Shown here piece by piece: positions 33,801 to 44,639 of a DNA stretch of 64,000 nucleotides. The notes under the pieces were generated by a model. It was not told the DNA's origin. It ran no database searches and saw only the letters and a program-made list of their open reading frames with translations. The stretch lies in NCBI GenBank assembly GCA_030762175.1, contig CM060833.1:171478501-171542500 (forward strand), read 5' to 3'. A program made the position numbers and the translations under genes. Positions within the stretch are counted from its first letter, which is position 1. The number at the start of each line of letters is the position of its first letter. This DNA is from Metallyticus violacea. Taxonomy: Eukaryota > Arthropoda > Insecta > Mantodea > Metallyticidae.

Positions 33801-34184
33801 GTAAGTCACTGCTCTGTTTTTACTAATATTAATCTACATGTCAGCTAGCACAAAATTTGGGCCTGCTGTAATTGTGAGAAGCAATACAGCACTTTGAAGT
33901 AATGTAAACATTTGTCTGTTGTAGAAAACCAGTCAGTACATTTGGTATATTATGTTATGGGTATAAAAGAACAAACTTTAAATTGCCTTACTAATTTCAA
34001 CTTAAGAGATAAGGGTTGATATTTTGGCGCTAAGAACAGAACAGAATGTAGTGCCAGGACAAGGGGATCATGGTGTTCAAACAAAATGAAAATGATAACG
34101 TCCATTATAATGAACATATTACATTAGGATGTTCATATATTGATATGATTAGTTGTTGTTTGTTTTATTTATGAATGCTCTTAA

Positions 34185-34445
34185 ACATCTCAGGTCATCA
34201 GCATCCCATTTAATGCAGGACTTGAAACGGCCTATAAATTTTGCTCAGAGACCTGCCTCTTCTTTCTTGAGGTTCTTTTTCATGCCATAAATCTGGGATA
34301 CAGGACCCACTGCTTTACTTCCCTTCCAAAGGAAGCCATACTTATGATTTTTGCACCCCCAAAAATCCTTGACCCTAGCTGGTATTGAATCCTGCGATCT
34401 TGGGTTTATGAGGCAAGTATGATTACCACTAGACCACCCGGACCA
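34185..34445 (-). repeat. SINE-2
   Basis: Minus strand: GTCCGGGTGGTCTAGTGGTA (box A-like), GCAGGATTCAATACC (box B-like), body with CTTCCTTTGGAAGGGAAGTA, ending in GACCTGAGATGTTTAAGAGC. Confidence 0.85.
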
Positions 34446-34889
34446 ATTATTGAGAGCATTAGAGCTTGATGATAGGCCATATGAGCCAGATCATGTTTGG
34501 ATGAAACAGAATGCCCCACCATCTTAATATCTTTCACTTCTAAACTGAACTAAAGTTACCCCCAAAGAACACTTTTTATATACTACACCTTGAGCACAAG
34601 TGAAAAATATGGTCTTGCTAGAATAATAATTTAAGACCATTTTATGCTACTTTTTACTTCATTCTTTACCAAAGTTATTTTATTCTGCGCTAAATTGGTT
34701 CTTTCCAGTCAAGGTAATGAAAATTACAAATGTATGCATTTAATACATATATACAACATTAATAGTGTTCCAGTGTTGTAAGTCATAAAATATTAAATAA
34801 AGCTGAGAATTCCATAGCACCAAGTTATCATCTACATACTTACAAAATATTTATAACAAAATGAATACAAAAAAAAACAATTAAAACAT

Positions 34890-37490
34890 AGCAAATTGGA
34901 TCAGTGCCTTCAGCAGTTGCAGAAGGCACCAAATCCAATCAAAATTTAACAAACAAATATGTAATTAGTAAATTATGAATATATTGTAATATTTTAATTT
35001 TAAATACTTCATTCCAAATATCCCAATTTGATTAGCTCAGCCCCTCCTCTGCGGTTCATCAGCAGCTACTGCTGATGATGAATATCCAGGGGACCAGGAC
35101 CATAAATAATTTATACACAAACAATTATTTTAACTAATTAACTGCAATTTCTATACAAATAATTCCCATATTTCTAAGGTACTGAATTACACCTAATCAA
35201 AACACACAAAATATGTACAAAATTTAATAGTATCAAAATTAATATTAACCAAAATACTTAAAACTCTTTATACATACTAGATATACTATTAATAAGTTTA
35301 ACATCCATCTATAAGAGACCTCTTTACACACAAGCCCCAAGTTATCTGCATAATGAACCCCCCCTCCCCCTTCTTGTATTTCCCGAGTTATCGCTGTTTT
35401 ATCAACCATACCCAAATAGTCCATTTATCCCTTACTTTTCCTAAATATTCCTCTATCATTTTATTTCTCTTTGCCCCATGTAAGTTAACGTTCTACATGC
35501 TATACTTTCTTTCTTTAATTTATCCCATTTCACTTCCCATACATCCTCCCTCCATCTCTTTATCCCTTCACACTCTTATAAACAATGAAATATTCCTTCA
35601 GACTCTCTACACATAACACACCCTTTCCCATTTTTCTTCTGAGACCCCTTAAAAACAATGCCTGCTCGCATCCAAGCCAATCATTCTCTCTCAAATTTAT
35701 CACAACAATCTTTCTCCCCCACTCCTTTTTAATTATTCTGTATAATTTTAAAGAACTCTTATTTGTAAAACTAGCCCAAATCTGTTGCCTCTCTATATCT
35801 TCAATTCTTTGCCTTACTTCCTTCCAAAACTCTTTGTCTACTTTTTATTCCAATTTCCAAAGTTCCCCCATCCCAATTTCTTGCAATATTTCCCTTTTAT
35901 TCTCCCATCCAGCCTCTCATTTGATCCCTTTGGTATTTTATACACTCTTTAAGAACTTTGTGGTCTCCTAATTTCACAGTCCTGTACCAATATTTTAAAA
36001 TTCCCTATACCACCAAATCCTTCCTTCCTATCCTGCCTAACTCAGCTAAAGCTACTCCTTCTGCTGAAGCTTTAGGCAATCCCAATACCCCTGCACAAAA
36101 CATCTTATGAATTAAATCAATCTTCAACCATCCTTTAAAAGTTCTCCATACTTCTGCACCTTATAACATTTTTGATTCCACTACCATTTCGTACAAATTC
36201 TCCAACCAATTTATTGACATACTTGGAATTTTCTTCAAACATAATCTAATTGCTTCCATGACTATTGTATTTTTAATAATATTTTTGTCTTGTGGTTCCC
36301 ACCCTCTACTACTTGACAACCTCACCCCCAAATAACTAAATTTTTTTACCAATTCCAATAGCTACCTGTTCAAGAACCATTTTTCATCCATTCTTAATAA
36401 CCCCCTTTCTTAAACACATCTAATTTTAGTTTCTGACATTTAATCTTAATCTGTATTCTGCACAAGCCTACTTATCTCATTTATAGCTCGTTGGAGTTTA
36501 ACTATAGTTACACTCACCATTAAATCATCTGCAAATAATAAGCCCTGGTATATCTTTCTTTCCAATAACTGGACAGTGTGAATTACTTTTTAAGATTTGT
36601 TCCATAATATTATCAGTAACAAATTAAACAACACTGGACTTAACTTACAGCCTTGTCGCAAACCTATCTTTTGTTCCACCATCTCTGTAGTCTCATTTCT
36701 TGTACACTTTACACAAAACTTAATTCCATCATACAATTAAGTAAAATTGTACTTGCGAAGCTGTAGACAATGGAGTGGTAATATATCCTACATTAATGTA
36801 TTCAACTTGTTAAACACTAACTCCACTTACTTTTTAAAAATTGGACTAGTTTCAGGAGAGGTCCTTACCATCATCGGCTGCTGTTGACTACACAACAGCA
36901 CCCGATGATTATTGTATCAATACCTTTTCAAAATCTGCAAAGAACATATACACACTACCTCATTTGTTTCCTAGGTGCTTGTTTATTATAGTTGGATTGT
37001 CAATATGTTATCAACAGCCCTTCTACCTTTTCTGAATCCTGCCTGAAATTTGCACAACTTCCCTTCTACCTGTAACCATTCCTGTAATCTATGAGTCAAT
37101 ATGCCTGTGCAAATTTTACCTAAAATTGACGATAAACTAATTCCCCTATAATTCCCATGGATTATTCAAATCATCTTTTCCTTTATAATGGTACCATCAC
37201 ACTTAATCTCCAATTTTCAGATACTATTTTGCTGTTTTTAACTGTATTAAACAATTTTGTCAATATGCCTTAATCTTTTTCAAAAGTTTAATTGGAAATC
37301 TCTCTACCAGCAATTTCCTTATCTAAACATTCATCTCTTTCTACCATGTTATTAAATATCAACACTCCACTTTTAACAATCCTTAAAGCAACCAAGCCTG
37401 CAAAATTCTTTATCCATTCAGTTGGTGTAATCTCGTTTCTAGTATTCTTATAAACATTCTTCATAATAGCCCACATTTCCTTATTGTTTT
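34890..37490 (-). mobile_element. LINE-A, long degraded copy
   Basis: Minus strand. RT text at about 36740-36600 reads FCVKCTRNETTEMVEQKIGL, RQGCKLSPVLFNL. The YLGV block is at 36358-36161 (VKKFSYLGVRLSSS, then IPSMSINWLENLYEMVVES), followed by the C-terminal region to about 35340. The 3' end (34890-35110) shares CCAATTTGATTRGCTCAGCC and a conserved hairpin with the copy at 59290. Frames are short and interrupted. A PLE end is nested at 36745-36900. Confidence 0.8.
36745..36900 (-). repeat. PLE terminal fragment nested in LINE-A
   Basis: TTGCGAAGCTGTAGACAATG through ACTAACTCCACTTACTT is the outer terminal segment of the 22112-23790 family. The minus strand has CCGATGATGG and GAAACTAGTCC, a hammerhead with U4 changed to C. 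Confidence 0.75.
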
Positions 37491-38169
37491 TATCTCATAT
37501 TTCCTGTTTAATCTTATCATTCATTTTTTGTTGCCATTCTTCCTTCCTCCTCTCTAATAAATATTTATATCCCCATTTCTTTAACAAAATATACTATCTA
37601 TCCCTATCATACTCTGTTCTCCATGTGGCTAAATCTCTAAATAATTTTAAATTTTTGCATGGAAAAACTGTTTTTGGAATATGTCTTTACATATTCTATA
37701 AAAGTATTTTCTAGTAATCAAACAAAATTGATCATCCTTTATGGGCTTTGTCGCATAGTTGTCAAATATGAGAGATTTTACCTATTCCTACTTACATTTA
37801 ATTAATGACAACCTTTATTTTTATTTGATCTCCTAGTCAAGTTTTAGTGTATTGCTTTGCATTCAATATAAGTTCAAGTTTTTTTCACATGTAAATAAAA
37901 ATATTTTATTTTTAGTTAAGAATGCTACTGCAGTGATTGGAAGAATGACTTAACTATTTCAACCTATGGCTCAAAATCTCTCTATGTCTTCCTTATCAAT
38001 CTTAACTCAAAATGTTCATTTATGTTCACTTCTTCTGTCTATGCTAATGCTGCCATGTTCCTAGATATTTTTAAATTGTTATGCAATGACTCTTTTCTTG
38101 TGCACACCATTTTGTGACAGTATCTTCATTTTGATAGTTATTATCCCCTGCATACCAAATGATATGTTC

Positions 38170-38360
38170 CATTTTCACTTTTAATCTGCAGCCACCATCC
38201 TTTTGGCAATTTTTCATCTGTTGATACCTATATTAATAGCCTAGCTTAAGAGTTCCAAAACCAAAAATATTCATCCTATCTTTTACAATTCAATATCATT
38301 CCACTGCACAAAAAATTCTAATACAAACCAAAAACTTCCAATAAGAAATTAATTAACCTT
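38170..38360 (+). repeat. PLE 5' fragment (outer-PLE family)
   Basis: Aligns over about 190 bp with 21490-21660, including CCTAGCTYAARAGTTCCAA and the ATTAACCTT end. Confidence 0.65.
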
Positions 38361-38633
38361 GAATAGTATTTTAGATTGACCAAAAGCACTGAATTTCAGG
38401 CTGTTTCATTGTGTTGATTAGAATAAGTGTTACAAACTGCATTAGTGAACAGCTGAAGCAACATTTAAAAATTATTTGTATTCTAAAGTGAATAAATGTT
38501 TATATTATTCCAATGTAGTTTAGTATTTCCCTAATAAAATGATAATGAACCTAAACTTAATACATTTTAATTTTTATGTTCCCAACAATATGTTTCCTCT
38601 TTTTTTGTCATCATTATGTTATTCACTTTTCAG

Positions 38634-39357
38634 GCCAAATAAGGAGGACCTGTCTGGGTGTTTGAAAAACTCATCAAGCACTTCTTTTTTTGAAGTTACA
38701 CAGGATTGTAAAGGGAACACAAAGAAGCATATATACTCTGGTAAATTATATAGTAGCACTTACACCAGCACTTCATGTATAAAAAGCAACACATTAATTC
38801 AAGAACTTCAAAAAAATAAAATGAAAAATGAAGGTCACTTAAAAATCCATAGGAAGGCACATAAATGTGAATTTTGTGGGAAGAGCTTTACCCGGACATC
38901 TACTTTAAGAGAACATCTTTTGATACACGAGGGTAAGAAACCACATAAATGTGAAGTTTGTGGAAAGAGCTTTACCTGGGTATCTAATTTAAGGAAACAT
39001 CTTTTGATGCATGATGGTAAGAAACCACATGAATGTGAAGTTTGTGGAAAGAGCTTTACCCAGACATTTGCTCTAAGGGAACATCTTTTGATGCATGAGG
39101 GTAAGAAACCACATAAATGTGAAGTTTGTGGAAAGAACTTTACCTTTATATCTAATTTAAGGCAACATCTTTTGATTCACAACAATAAGAAACCACATAA
39201 ATGTGAAGTTTGTGGGAAGAGCTTTACCCAGGTATCTACTTTAAGTAGACATCTTTTGCTGCATGAGGGTAAGAAACCACATGAATGCGAAATTTGTGGA
39301 AAGGGCTTTACTCGTGCATCTTATTTATGGAATCATCGTATGAATCACAAGCAATAA
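38634..39357 (+). CDS. C2H2 zinc-finger gene, terminal exon with six fingers
   Basis: After a TTTTCAG acceptor the exon encodes a GPNKEDLSGCLKNSS.. linker of about 80 residues and six tandem C2H2 fingers of the CX2CX12HX3H type (first Cys near 38865, last His near 39348), ending at TAA 39355-39357. Finger linkers are HEGKKPHKCEVCG-like, related to but not identical with the classical TGEKP linker. Fingertip residues differ (RTSTLRE, WVSNLRK, QTFALRE, FISNLRQ, QVSTLSR, RASYLWN), as expected for sequence-specific DNA binding. Joined to exons 1-3 the protein is 354 residues. Likely a nuclear DNA-binding regulator; target unknown. The array is cut short relative to its ancestor (see 39358-39470). 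Confidence 0.92.
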
Positions 39358-39470
39358 ACCACATAAATGTGAATTTAGTGAAAAAAGCATTTATGCAGGC
39401 ATATACTCTTTGAAGACATCTTTTCATTCAATTGTAAGGGATAAGAGCATTTCTCAGTCATCTCGTAAGT
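39358..39470 (+). pseudogene. Relic of further zinc fingers beyond the stop
   Basis: Directly after the stop, another frame reads NKPHKCEFSEKSIYAGIYSL and then KTSFH and DKSISQSS, clearly finger-derived but with Cys and His residues lost. Compared with the finger-4 linker, the 39340-39365 sequence is 2 bp short, and this creates the in-frame TAA. The ancestral array therefore had at least seven fingers. Confidence 0.75.
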
Positions 39471-39836
39471 AAACAGTTGTTTATTAATGAGGACTAGAAA
39501 TGAAAAATTAGTAGGAATAGGTTTAATTATTAAAAACTTTTTTAGAATTGTTAGTGCTTAATGTTTGATAATTTTGCACATTGTAGAAAAAATGTTGGCA
39601 AGACATTTATTCTGTCATATCAGAGTAACACCTTTATTTAGTTATTTAAAGACATAACAGGTGTAATGCAGTTGATATTTAATGCACACCTTTAGTGTTA
39701 ATGGAAAATGCATACAGTAATCTTTAGAACATTATATCTTGTTGTGAAAAGCATTATTTTGAATTGCTTCGCATTTTCCAATTAAAATATTTCCAGTAAA
39801 ACATTTTATATGAATGTAAATTTTTACTTACTTACA
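39471..39836. other. 3' UTR or downstream flank of the zinc-finger gene
   Basis: AT-rich. AATTAAA at about 39780 could serve as a poly(A) signal, but this is not certain. No coding motif. Confidence 0.4.
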
Positions 39837-39905
39837 TATATTAAGCAAGGAGATGCTGAAACTGTCTCCCTTTGTTGTCCAAGTATTTCTGACACCTGCA
39901 ATTGT
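39837..39905 (-). mobile_element. Transposase C-terminus fragment
   Basis: The minus strand reads AGVRNTWTTKGDSFSISLLN, the same end as at 43934-44137. Only about 70 bp are kept, abutting a LINE fragment. Confidence 0.5.
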
Positions 39906-40065
39906 ATGATGGAGTCAAGTTTTGTGTAAAGTGTACAAGAAATGAAATTACAGAGATGGTGGAACAAAATGTAGGTTGGCGACAAAGCTGTAAGTTGAGT
40001 CCAGTTTTGTTTAATTTGTTTAATAATAATATTAATAAACATCAAAATCACCTTGAAAAATGTAG
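39905..40065 (+). mobile_element. LINE-A RT fragment
   Basis: The + strand reads DGVKFCVKCTRNEITEMVEQ, then WRQSCKLSPVLFNLF, matching the RT block of the copy at 36740-36600 almost word for word. Confidence 0.8.
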
Positions 40066-40308
40066 TTAATATTTTGCACTCATACAGTGAACTAAATTTC
40101 AGAAAAGAAATTAAGTATAAAATGTGTTTGTTTTATTTGTTCACTCAACTATACCTATAAATTGATAAAGGGATCTTGTGGTTTAAAAATGCAAGAAGCA
40201 CCAGCAATTCTATCATTGATTCTCTCATTTGAAGTAATCTGTATCACTAACATTTAAGAGAAATTGAGTCGAAATAGTAACATACACACCACTAAAATTG
40301 AATTAAAT

Positions 40309-40350
40309 GGAAGACTAGTTTCGGGAGCCATCGCTCCTATCATCAGTTCC
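40309..40350 (-). ncRNA. Hammerhead ribozyme motif
   Basis: GGAA-CTGATGA-(GGAGC GATG GCTCC)-GAAA-CTAG-TC-TTCC on the minus strand. All conserved positions and stems I and II are intact. Confidence 0.86.
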
Positions 40351-40361
40351 TGAGTCGACCA

Positions 40362-40403
40362 GGAACTGATGATAGGAGCGATGGCTCCCGAAACTAGTCT
40401 TCC
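40362..40403 (+). ncRNA. Hammerhead ribozyme motif
   Basis: Identical motif on the + strand: stem I GGAA/TTCC, stem II GGAGC/GCTCC, core CTGATGA and GAAA, palindromic CTAG as stem III. Confidence 0.86.
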
Positions 40404-40855
40404 ATTTAATTCAATTTTAGTGGTGTGTATGTTACTATTTCGACTCAATTTCTCTTAAATGTTAATAATTTACACCACTGTTACAAAAGTTCACTATATT
40501 TTATATAATCTGTATCACATTTGTGTATTACAAGCCTCAATTTTCCTGGAGAAAGTATCCAATGCGCAGTTAGAACATTAATGAATTGTTTGTTGCTTAA
40601 GCAAGTTAGAAGTAGTAAATGTGCTGACAGGCAATTCATATATGTTTTGATAGTGATTATGGTACTAAGATTAGAAATGTAGGTTACTTCAAATTTGCAG
40701 CAAAAAGTACTAGCAAAAATATGTCTCCACATTGTATTAGTTATTACACAATGTTTATTATTAAATCAGGCCCCTGTTTTTCTCTTAATAGTATTTTAGT
40801 AAAGCTATACTTGGACATAAATTAGTGAATTGGAAGAGTGGTTAACAAAAGCACA

Positions 40856-40945
40856 TGATTGATACCATTGTATGATTCATTTGAACTACACACTCTTGAT
40901 GCTTCACTTACTTGTCATAATGTATGGAACCAGTTTGAAATTAAT
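40856..40945 (-). repeat. PLE terminal fragment
   Basis: ATTGTATGATTCATTTGAAC through GCTTCACTTACTTGTCATAA and GGAACCAGTTTG is the outer end of the 8594-8887 family, lost before the ribozyme core. Confidence 0.7.
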
Positions 40946-41019
40946 TAAAAGCACATGAATTAAGTTGTGAGGCTACTTTGTATATTGTGCTTTGTCCTGA
41001 AGATCTATGCATGTTCTCT

Positions 41020-41075
41020 CTCCAGTAACACTGATGACCTGTGATGTTAAAGAACATCCTTAAATAATCAAAAAT
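41020..41075 (+). repeat. SINE-2 3' end fragment
   Basis: TGATGACCTGTGATGTTAAA..GAACATCC is the terminal block of SINE-2. Confidence 0.6.
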
Positions 41076-41294
41076 CTCTCCAGTAATGTAATGGTAGATA
41101 TTTTTTGTGATTAATCTATATATACATATTACATATATATTTTATGTAAGGGTCATTGACAATACATGCTTAAGTATGATACATAATTAGAAAAAGAAAC
41201 AAATAATAAAAAAATACAATATTATTAATAATAAATAAAAAATGTTAAAAACTATGTATTTGCAGATATATGACTGGAAACATATAACATATTT

Positions 41295-42540
41295 ATAAAT
41301 ATTGTACTTATGAAACTGTAGACAATGGAGTGGTAATATATCCTAAAATTATGTTTACATTTTTTACTCTAAACTCCACTTACTTACATAAAAATAAGAT
41401 GCATTTTGGGAGAATCTCCTCCATTTTCAGTTGCTCACTGAACTGCCATTACTGGAAACAATGGCTAGACACCCGAAAGTTCCTGTGGGGCATCTGCTGG
41501 ATGAACTTGCTGAGTTCATCCATAGGGGAAACTCGAAGTTTATTAGGTTTTCTTTATTTTTAATATGAAAATTTTTTACCATTGGGTTGTTAAGATGTTT
41601 CAGCAGTTTAATTTCCGGTTTTATTTCATGGTTTTTGGTCCAAAAGTGAGCTGCTACTGCTGATTTATCCACCTCTTAAGCCGAATATTTCCAAAGTGTT
41701 CTTTCTTCCGGATTTCTAAATTTCTCTTTGTTTGGCCTATGTGGCTCTGCTCACAATCTTTGCATTTTGTTACATAAATTCCTGATTTCCATTCTGTTGG
41801 TATGGAGTCATTTGCTGTGCAACCTAATAAATTCTTGATATTATATCTGTTCTTTGAGGCTAACATTATCCCATGTTCTTTGAAAATTTTCTTGAACTTG
41901 TGGTAAATTGGATGGTAAGTGAAACATTTGAATTCGTATTCTTCTTTTGTTTTTTTCAGTGTGGAAACTTCCCTTATCTCTATTTGTCTTTTAGATTTAT
42001 TGATACTTTTTATCAATGTGTCTTTGTTGAAACCATTAGTTATAGCTGTCATTATTTGTTGGTATTGTATTTTGTACTCTGCTTCTGTGAGTGGAATATT
42101 CATCAATCTGTATGCCAAACTGTGTAACACTGCATATTTATGTGGAATGGAGTTATAACTCATTTTTTTGTAATTTTCTGCGTGTTTTTTACTGATGGAT
42201 AAATCAGCAGTAGCAGCTCACTTTGGACCAAAAATTATTAAATAAAACTGCTGAAATATCTTCATAACCATGGAGTTATCCACTTGGGAAAAACATTTCA
42301 TATAAAAAATATAGAAAACCTAATGAACTTCGAGTTTCCTCCTGTGGATGAACTCAGCAAGTTCCTACTTCAGCCAACAGGTGCCACCACAGGAATATCC
42401 AGGTGTCTAGCCATTGTTTCCAGTAACGGCAGTTCAATGAGTAACTAAAGATGGGGGAGATTCTCCTGAAACACATCTTATTTTTATATAAGTGGAGTTT
42501 AGTGTAAAAAATGTATACCTAAGTTTAGGATATTATTTAT
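41295..42540. mobile_element. PLE partial copy arranged as an inverted pair
   Basis: The minus strand from 42163 to 41427 encodes the connector and GIY-YIG endonuclease (KSGIYVTKCKDCEQSHIGQT, then RNLEIRKKEHFGNIRLK) and the C-terminal tail, with one frame break near 41660. From about 42195 the + strand repeats the distal part (TWEK.., MNFEFPPVDELSKFLLQPT-like) and leads into the same terminal region. Both borders are the CTTAYGAAACTG / CCTAAGTTTAGGAT type seen at 13281-14330. Hammerhead cores at both ends are decayed. Confidence 0.85.
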
Positions 42541-42639
42541 AATTATACCATTATTACATTTTAACCATAAAATAAAATGCTTCACTTTGACTTGGAAAAT
42601 ATGCATATTCAAGCAATTAGTGTGATTTGCAAACAAGTC

Positions 42640-42860
42640 CCAGTGTGCCCATGGCCTTAAAAAAGTTTTCTAGAAAAGCCTTTTTCTGAGATGTTCCCAG
42701 ATAGGGCACATCAGGCCAGGATATGTACCCAGTTTCTCATTTTCTCCACAAAATGGACAGATTTTCCTACCATTATTTTTTGAGCCTTTCAACTTCCCAG
42801 TCTAATCTAGGTCATTCTCCCTAGAATGAGCATATATACCTCTTTTCCCGCAATTAATTT
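42640..42860 (-). mobile_element. Possible LINE zinc-knuckle fragment
   Basis: The minus strand reads GSKNNGRKICPFCGENEKLG, then MCPIWEHLRKRLF, resembling the Cys-rich end of LINE proteins. Too short to classify. Confidence 0.35.
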
Positions 42861-43066
42861 AATTTCACTCAATAGGCTCATGACTGAAGTTGCAGGCTTG
42901 TTACCAGCCGTCATGGCTATGTTTTATTAGCAATACAGTATGAACTGATACACAATTGAACAGTGCATTTTTATTGTCCGCACATTGAAAATTGGGCTAG
43001 AAAGGACAATTTATTTTGAAATTTGCTTTTTGAAGATCACTGGCAAAATGCATTTTTCACTTGAAT

Positions 43067-43468
43067 TTATGGAAGCAGTATTATATTTTGACAAACAAAG
43101 ATGTCTAAAGGTGCTGAAAAGAAAACTGCATATCTCTCGATAGAAGTTCTTTCCTTAAAATGTTTCAAGAGACAGAAGTTTCTGTGAAAAAAATGAAACA
43201 ACCTAACAAACAATTGTATCAGATAACTGGTTTCATCTATATGTCGATGCACCTTTGAAATGTTAGATGGGATTATATGTGATTCTACTTTTTTGGAGAT
43301 ATGAATAGCCAGAATATTTGTACTGCATTTATGCCATTGCACATACTCAGTTTTAAATTCTGTTTTCTGGCAAATGTAATGTGCACATGAGTCAACTCCA
43401 CAAGTGAACATTACTCTCTCCCATACCAAATTTCTGCAAGGTGTGCCTATTTCTGCGTTTCTTGGCAT
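43067..43468 (-). CDS. Unidentified open frame of 133 codons
   Basis: Opens with MPRNAEIGTPCRNLVWERV and includes HYICQKTEFK and HISKKVESHIIP; Cys and His are frequent but form no pattern I can name. There is no recognisable domain, no signal peptide, and no support from a second copy. It is longer than most chance frames in this AT-rich sequence, so it may be a transposon-derived remnant or a host exon. Start and strand are taken from the open frame only. Confidence 0.25.
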   Translation of the reverse strand: MPRNAEIGTPCRNLVWERVMFTCGVDSCAHYICQKTEFKTEYVQWHKCSTNILAIHISKKVESHIIPSNISKVHRHIDETSYLIQLFVRLFHFFHRNFCLLKHFKERTSIERYAVFFSAPLDIFVCQNIILLP

Positions 43469-43844
43469 GAAGAATTACATTTTGTTCTAGTTTTGCTTCA
43501 TGTGACATTTTTCATCGTTTGTCGTTCATATTTATATTAACTGCTCCATTCAAAACAATAACAGTCCACTGTAATGCCAAAGCTTAATGAAAGTTAGACA
43601 AATTCCCAAGACACTTGACTTGGAAAGTTGCAGATAGGGCAAAGGTAGGCGGTTTATAATTTGCAATCGAATCTTACGTGCCATCAATTCCAATGTGCAT
43701 CCAAACTTTAATTTTTTGTTAAATGCTGCTACTTAATACAAACATAATCTACATGCACTTTATATAGTGATAATATATGTTCTCATTTGATCTTGCCAAG
43801 TTCAGTTTTAACAGCATACTTGTCTTCTTGTCGATATACCGTTT

Positions 43845-43910
43845 TGCGGCAGGCAGGCTGCTGCGTCGGCTATGCGGGTGACAGGAAGTCCGCAGTACGG
43901 TTTGTCGCTT
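43845..43910. repeat. GC-rich imperfect hairpin
   Basis: CCGTTTTGCGG near 43849 pairs with CCGCAGTACGG near 43890 across a GC-rich loop, in strong contrast to the AT-rich surroundings. It may be the inverted end of the transposon whose C-terminus lies at 43934-44137. Confidence 0.5.
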
Positions 43911-43933
43911 TAAGTTATTTCTAACATATTACA

Positions 43934-44137
43934 TCAATACTTAAAGAGAAAAGTAAATTCCTTACACATATTAAGCAAAGATATCTTGAACTGTCTCTCT
44001 TTGTTGTTCAAGCATTTCTGACACCTGCTTGGGAAATTGCTCATTACACTTTGCAGTTCCCTCTGAGAAATAGCAGCACTTTCTTGACAAATGTTAGTTT
44101 TAAGTTCATCTAAAGTATATGGATTTGTTTTATACAC
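43934..44137 (-). mobile_element. Transposase C-terminal fragment (IS630/mariner superfamily-like)
   Basis: A 67-codon minus-strand frame: NPYTLDELKTNICQESAAIS, LQSVMSNFPSRCQKCLNN. It resembles the end of DDE transposases of the IS630/mariner superfamily (P.tl.eLk..I..e...i....l..v...m..R...C). A second, shorter piece of the same end lies at 39837-39905. The catalytic part is absent. Confidence 0.6.
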
Positions 44138-44371
44138 TTTCTTTTAATGCCCCCCAGAGGTAAAAAAACACTTCCCCTTTCATGAACTTTATTTACTAAT
44201 CAATGAATCAAATCCGATTAGGAACGTGAACGTCAGGATATTCATCTTGAAATAATCTCCTTACCGCACGCGCTAATTCTGTACGATTTATGAATCATAC
44301 ATAAATACTATTTGGAGGAATAGAATAATTGTATTGCTCCATTTTACTTGATAAACTTTCACTCGATACAA

Positions 44372-44510
44372 TGTAGTGTGTCGCCTAGCACTGAAGCCTC
44401 GCGCAGTGGACGGGAAATTTACTCCCCGCCTACGCCAACATGGTGCTGCCGACCGGTCCCGCGGCTACGTATGGCTCACCCAGCAGTTTGAAGCTGTTGC
44501 TATAATATAT
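44372..44510. other. GC-rich, CpG-containing island
   Basis: About 140 bp rich in C+G with several CpG (GCCTCGCGCAGTGGACGG, GACCGGTCCCGCGGCTACG) in an AT-rich window. It could be a promoter-associated island or part of a foreign repeat. The 79-codon open frame over it has no known domain and runs into the microsatellite. Confidence 0.4.
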
Positions 44511-44564
44511 CTGGAAACTTTCTTTTCTGAGTTAATTATATTATTGCTACTCACTGGAAATGGC

Positions 44565-44565
<1 letters not shown>

Positions 44566-44604
<39 letters not shown>

Positions 44605-44608
44605 TTAA
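44566..44608. repeat. (ATT)n microsatellite
   Basis: About 14 uninterrupted ATT units. Confidence 0.95.
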
Positions 44609-44639
44609 ACATTAATTTAGTCATGTGTCGGTGTGAGGT

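Larger units (their letters stand above)
33801..38633. other. Zinc-finger gene intron 3
   Basis: Holds a SINE-2 (34185-34445), a long LINE-A copy (34890-37490) with a PLE end nested in it, and a PLE fragment (38170-38360). The remainder shows nothing recognisable. Confidence 0.6.
40248..40505. mobile_element. Short palindromic PLE-derived element with two intact hammerheads
   Basis: A 258-bp insertion flanked by TAATCTGTATCAC at 40235-40247 and 40506-40518. Its inner 40249-40462 is a nearly perfect palindrome of a PLE end with an 11-bp spacer between the two ribozymes, and the right side has a 43-bp asymmetric extension. This is the best-preserved member of the family (others: 14349-14620, 62929-63136). 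Confidence 0.9.

Noticed and set aside
35353..35971. Two + strand frames of 87 and 128 codons
   Set aside because: They are antisense shadows of the LINE-A coding region on the minus strand; the Ser/Pro/Phe-rich translation has no domain.
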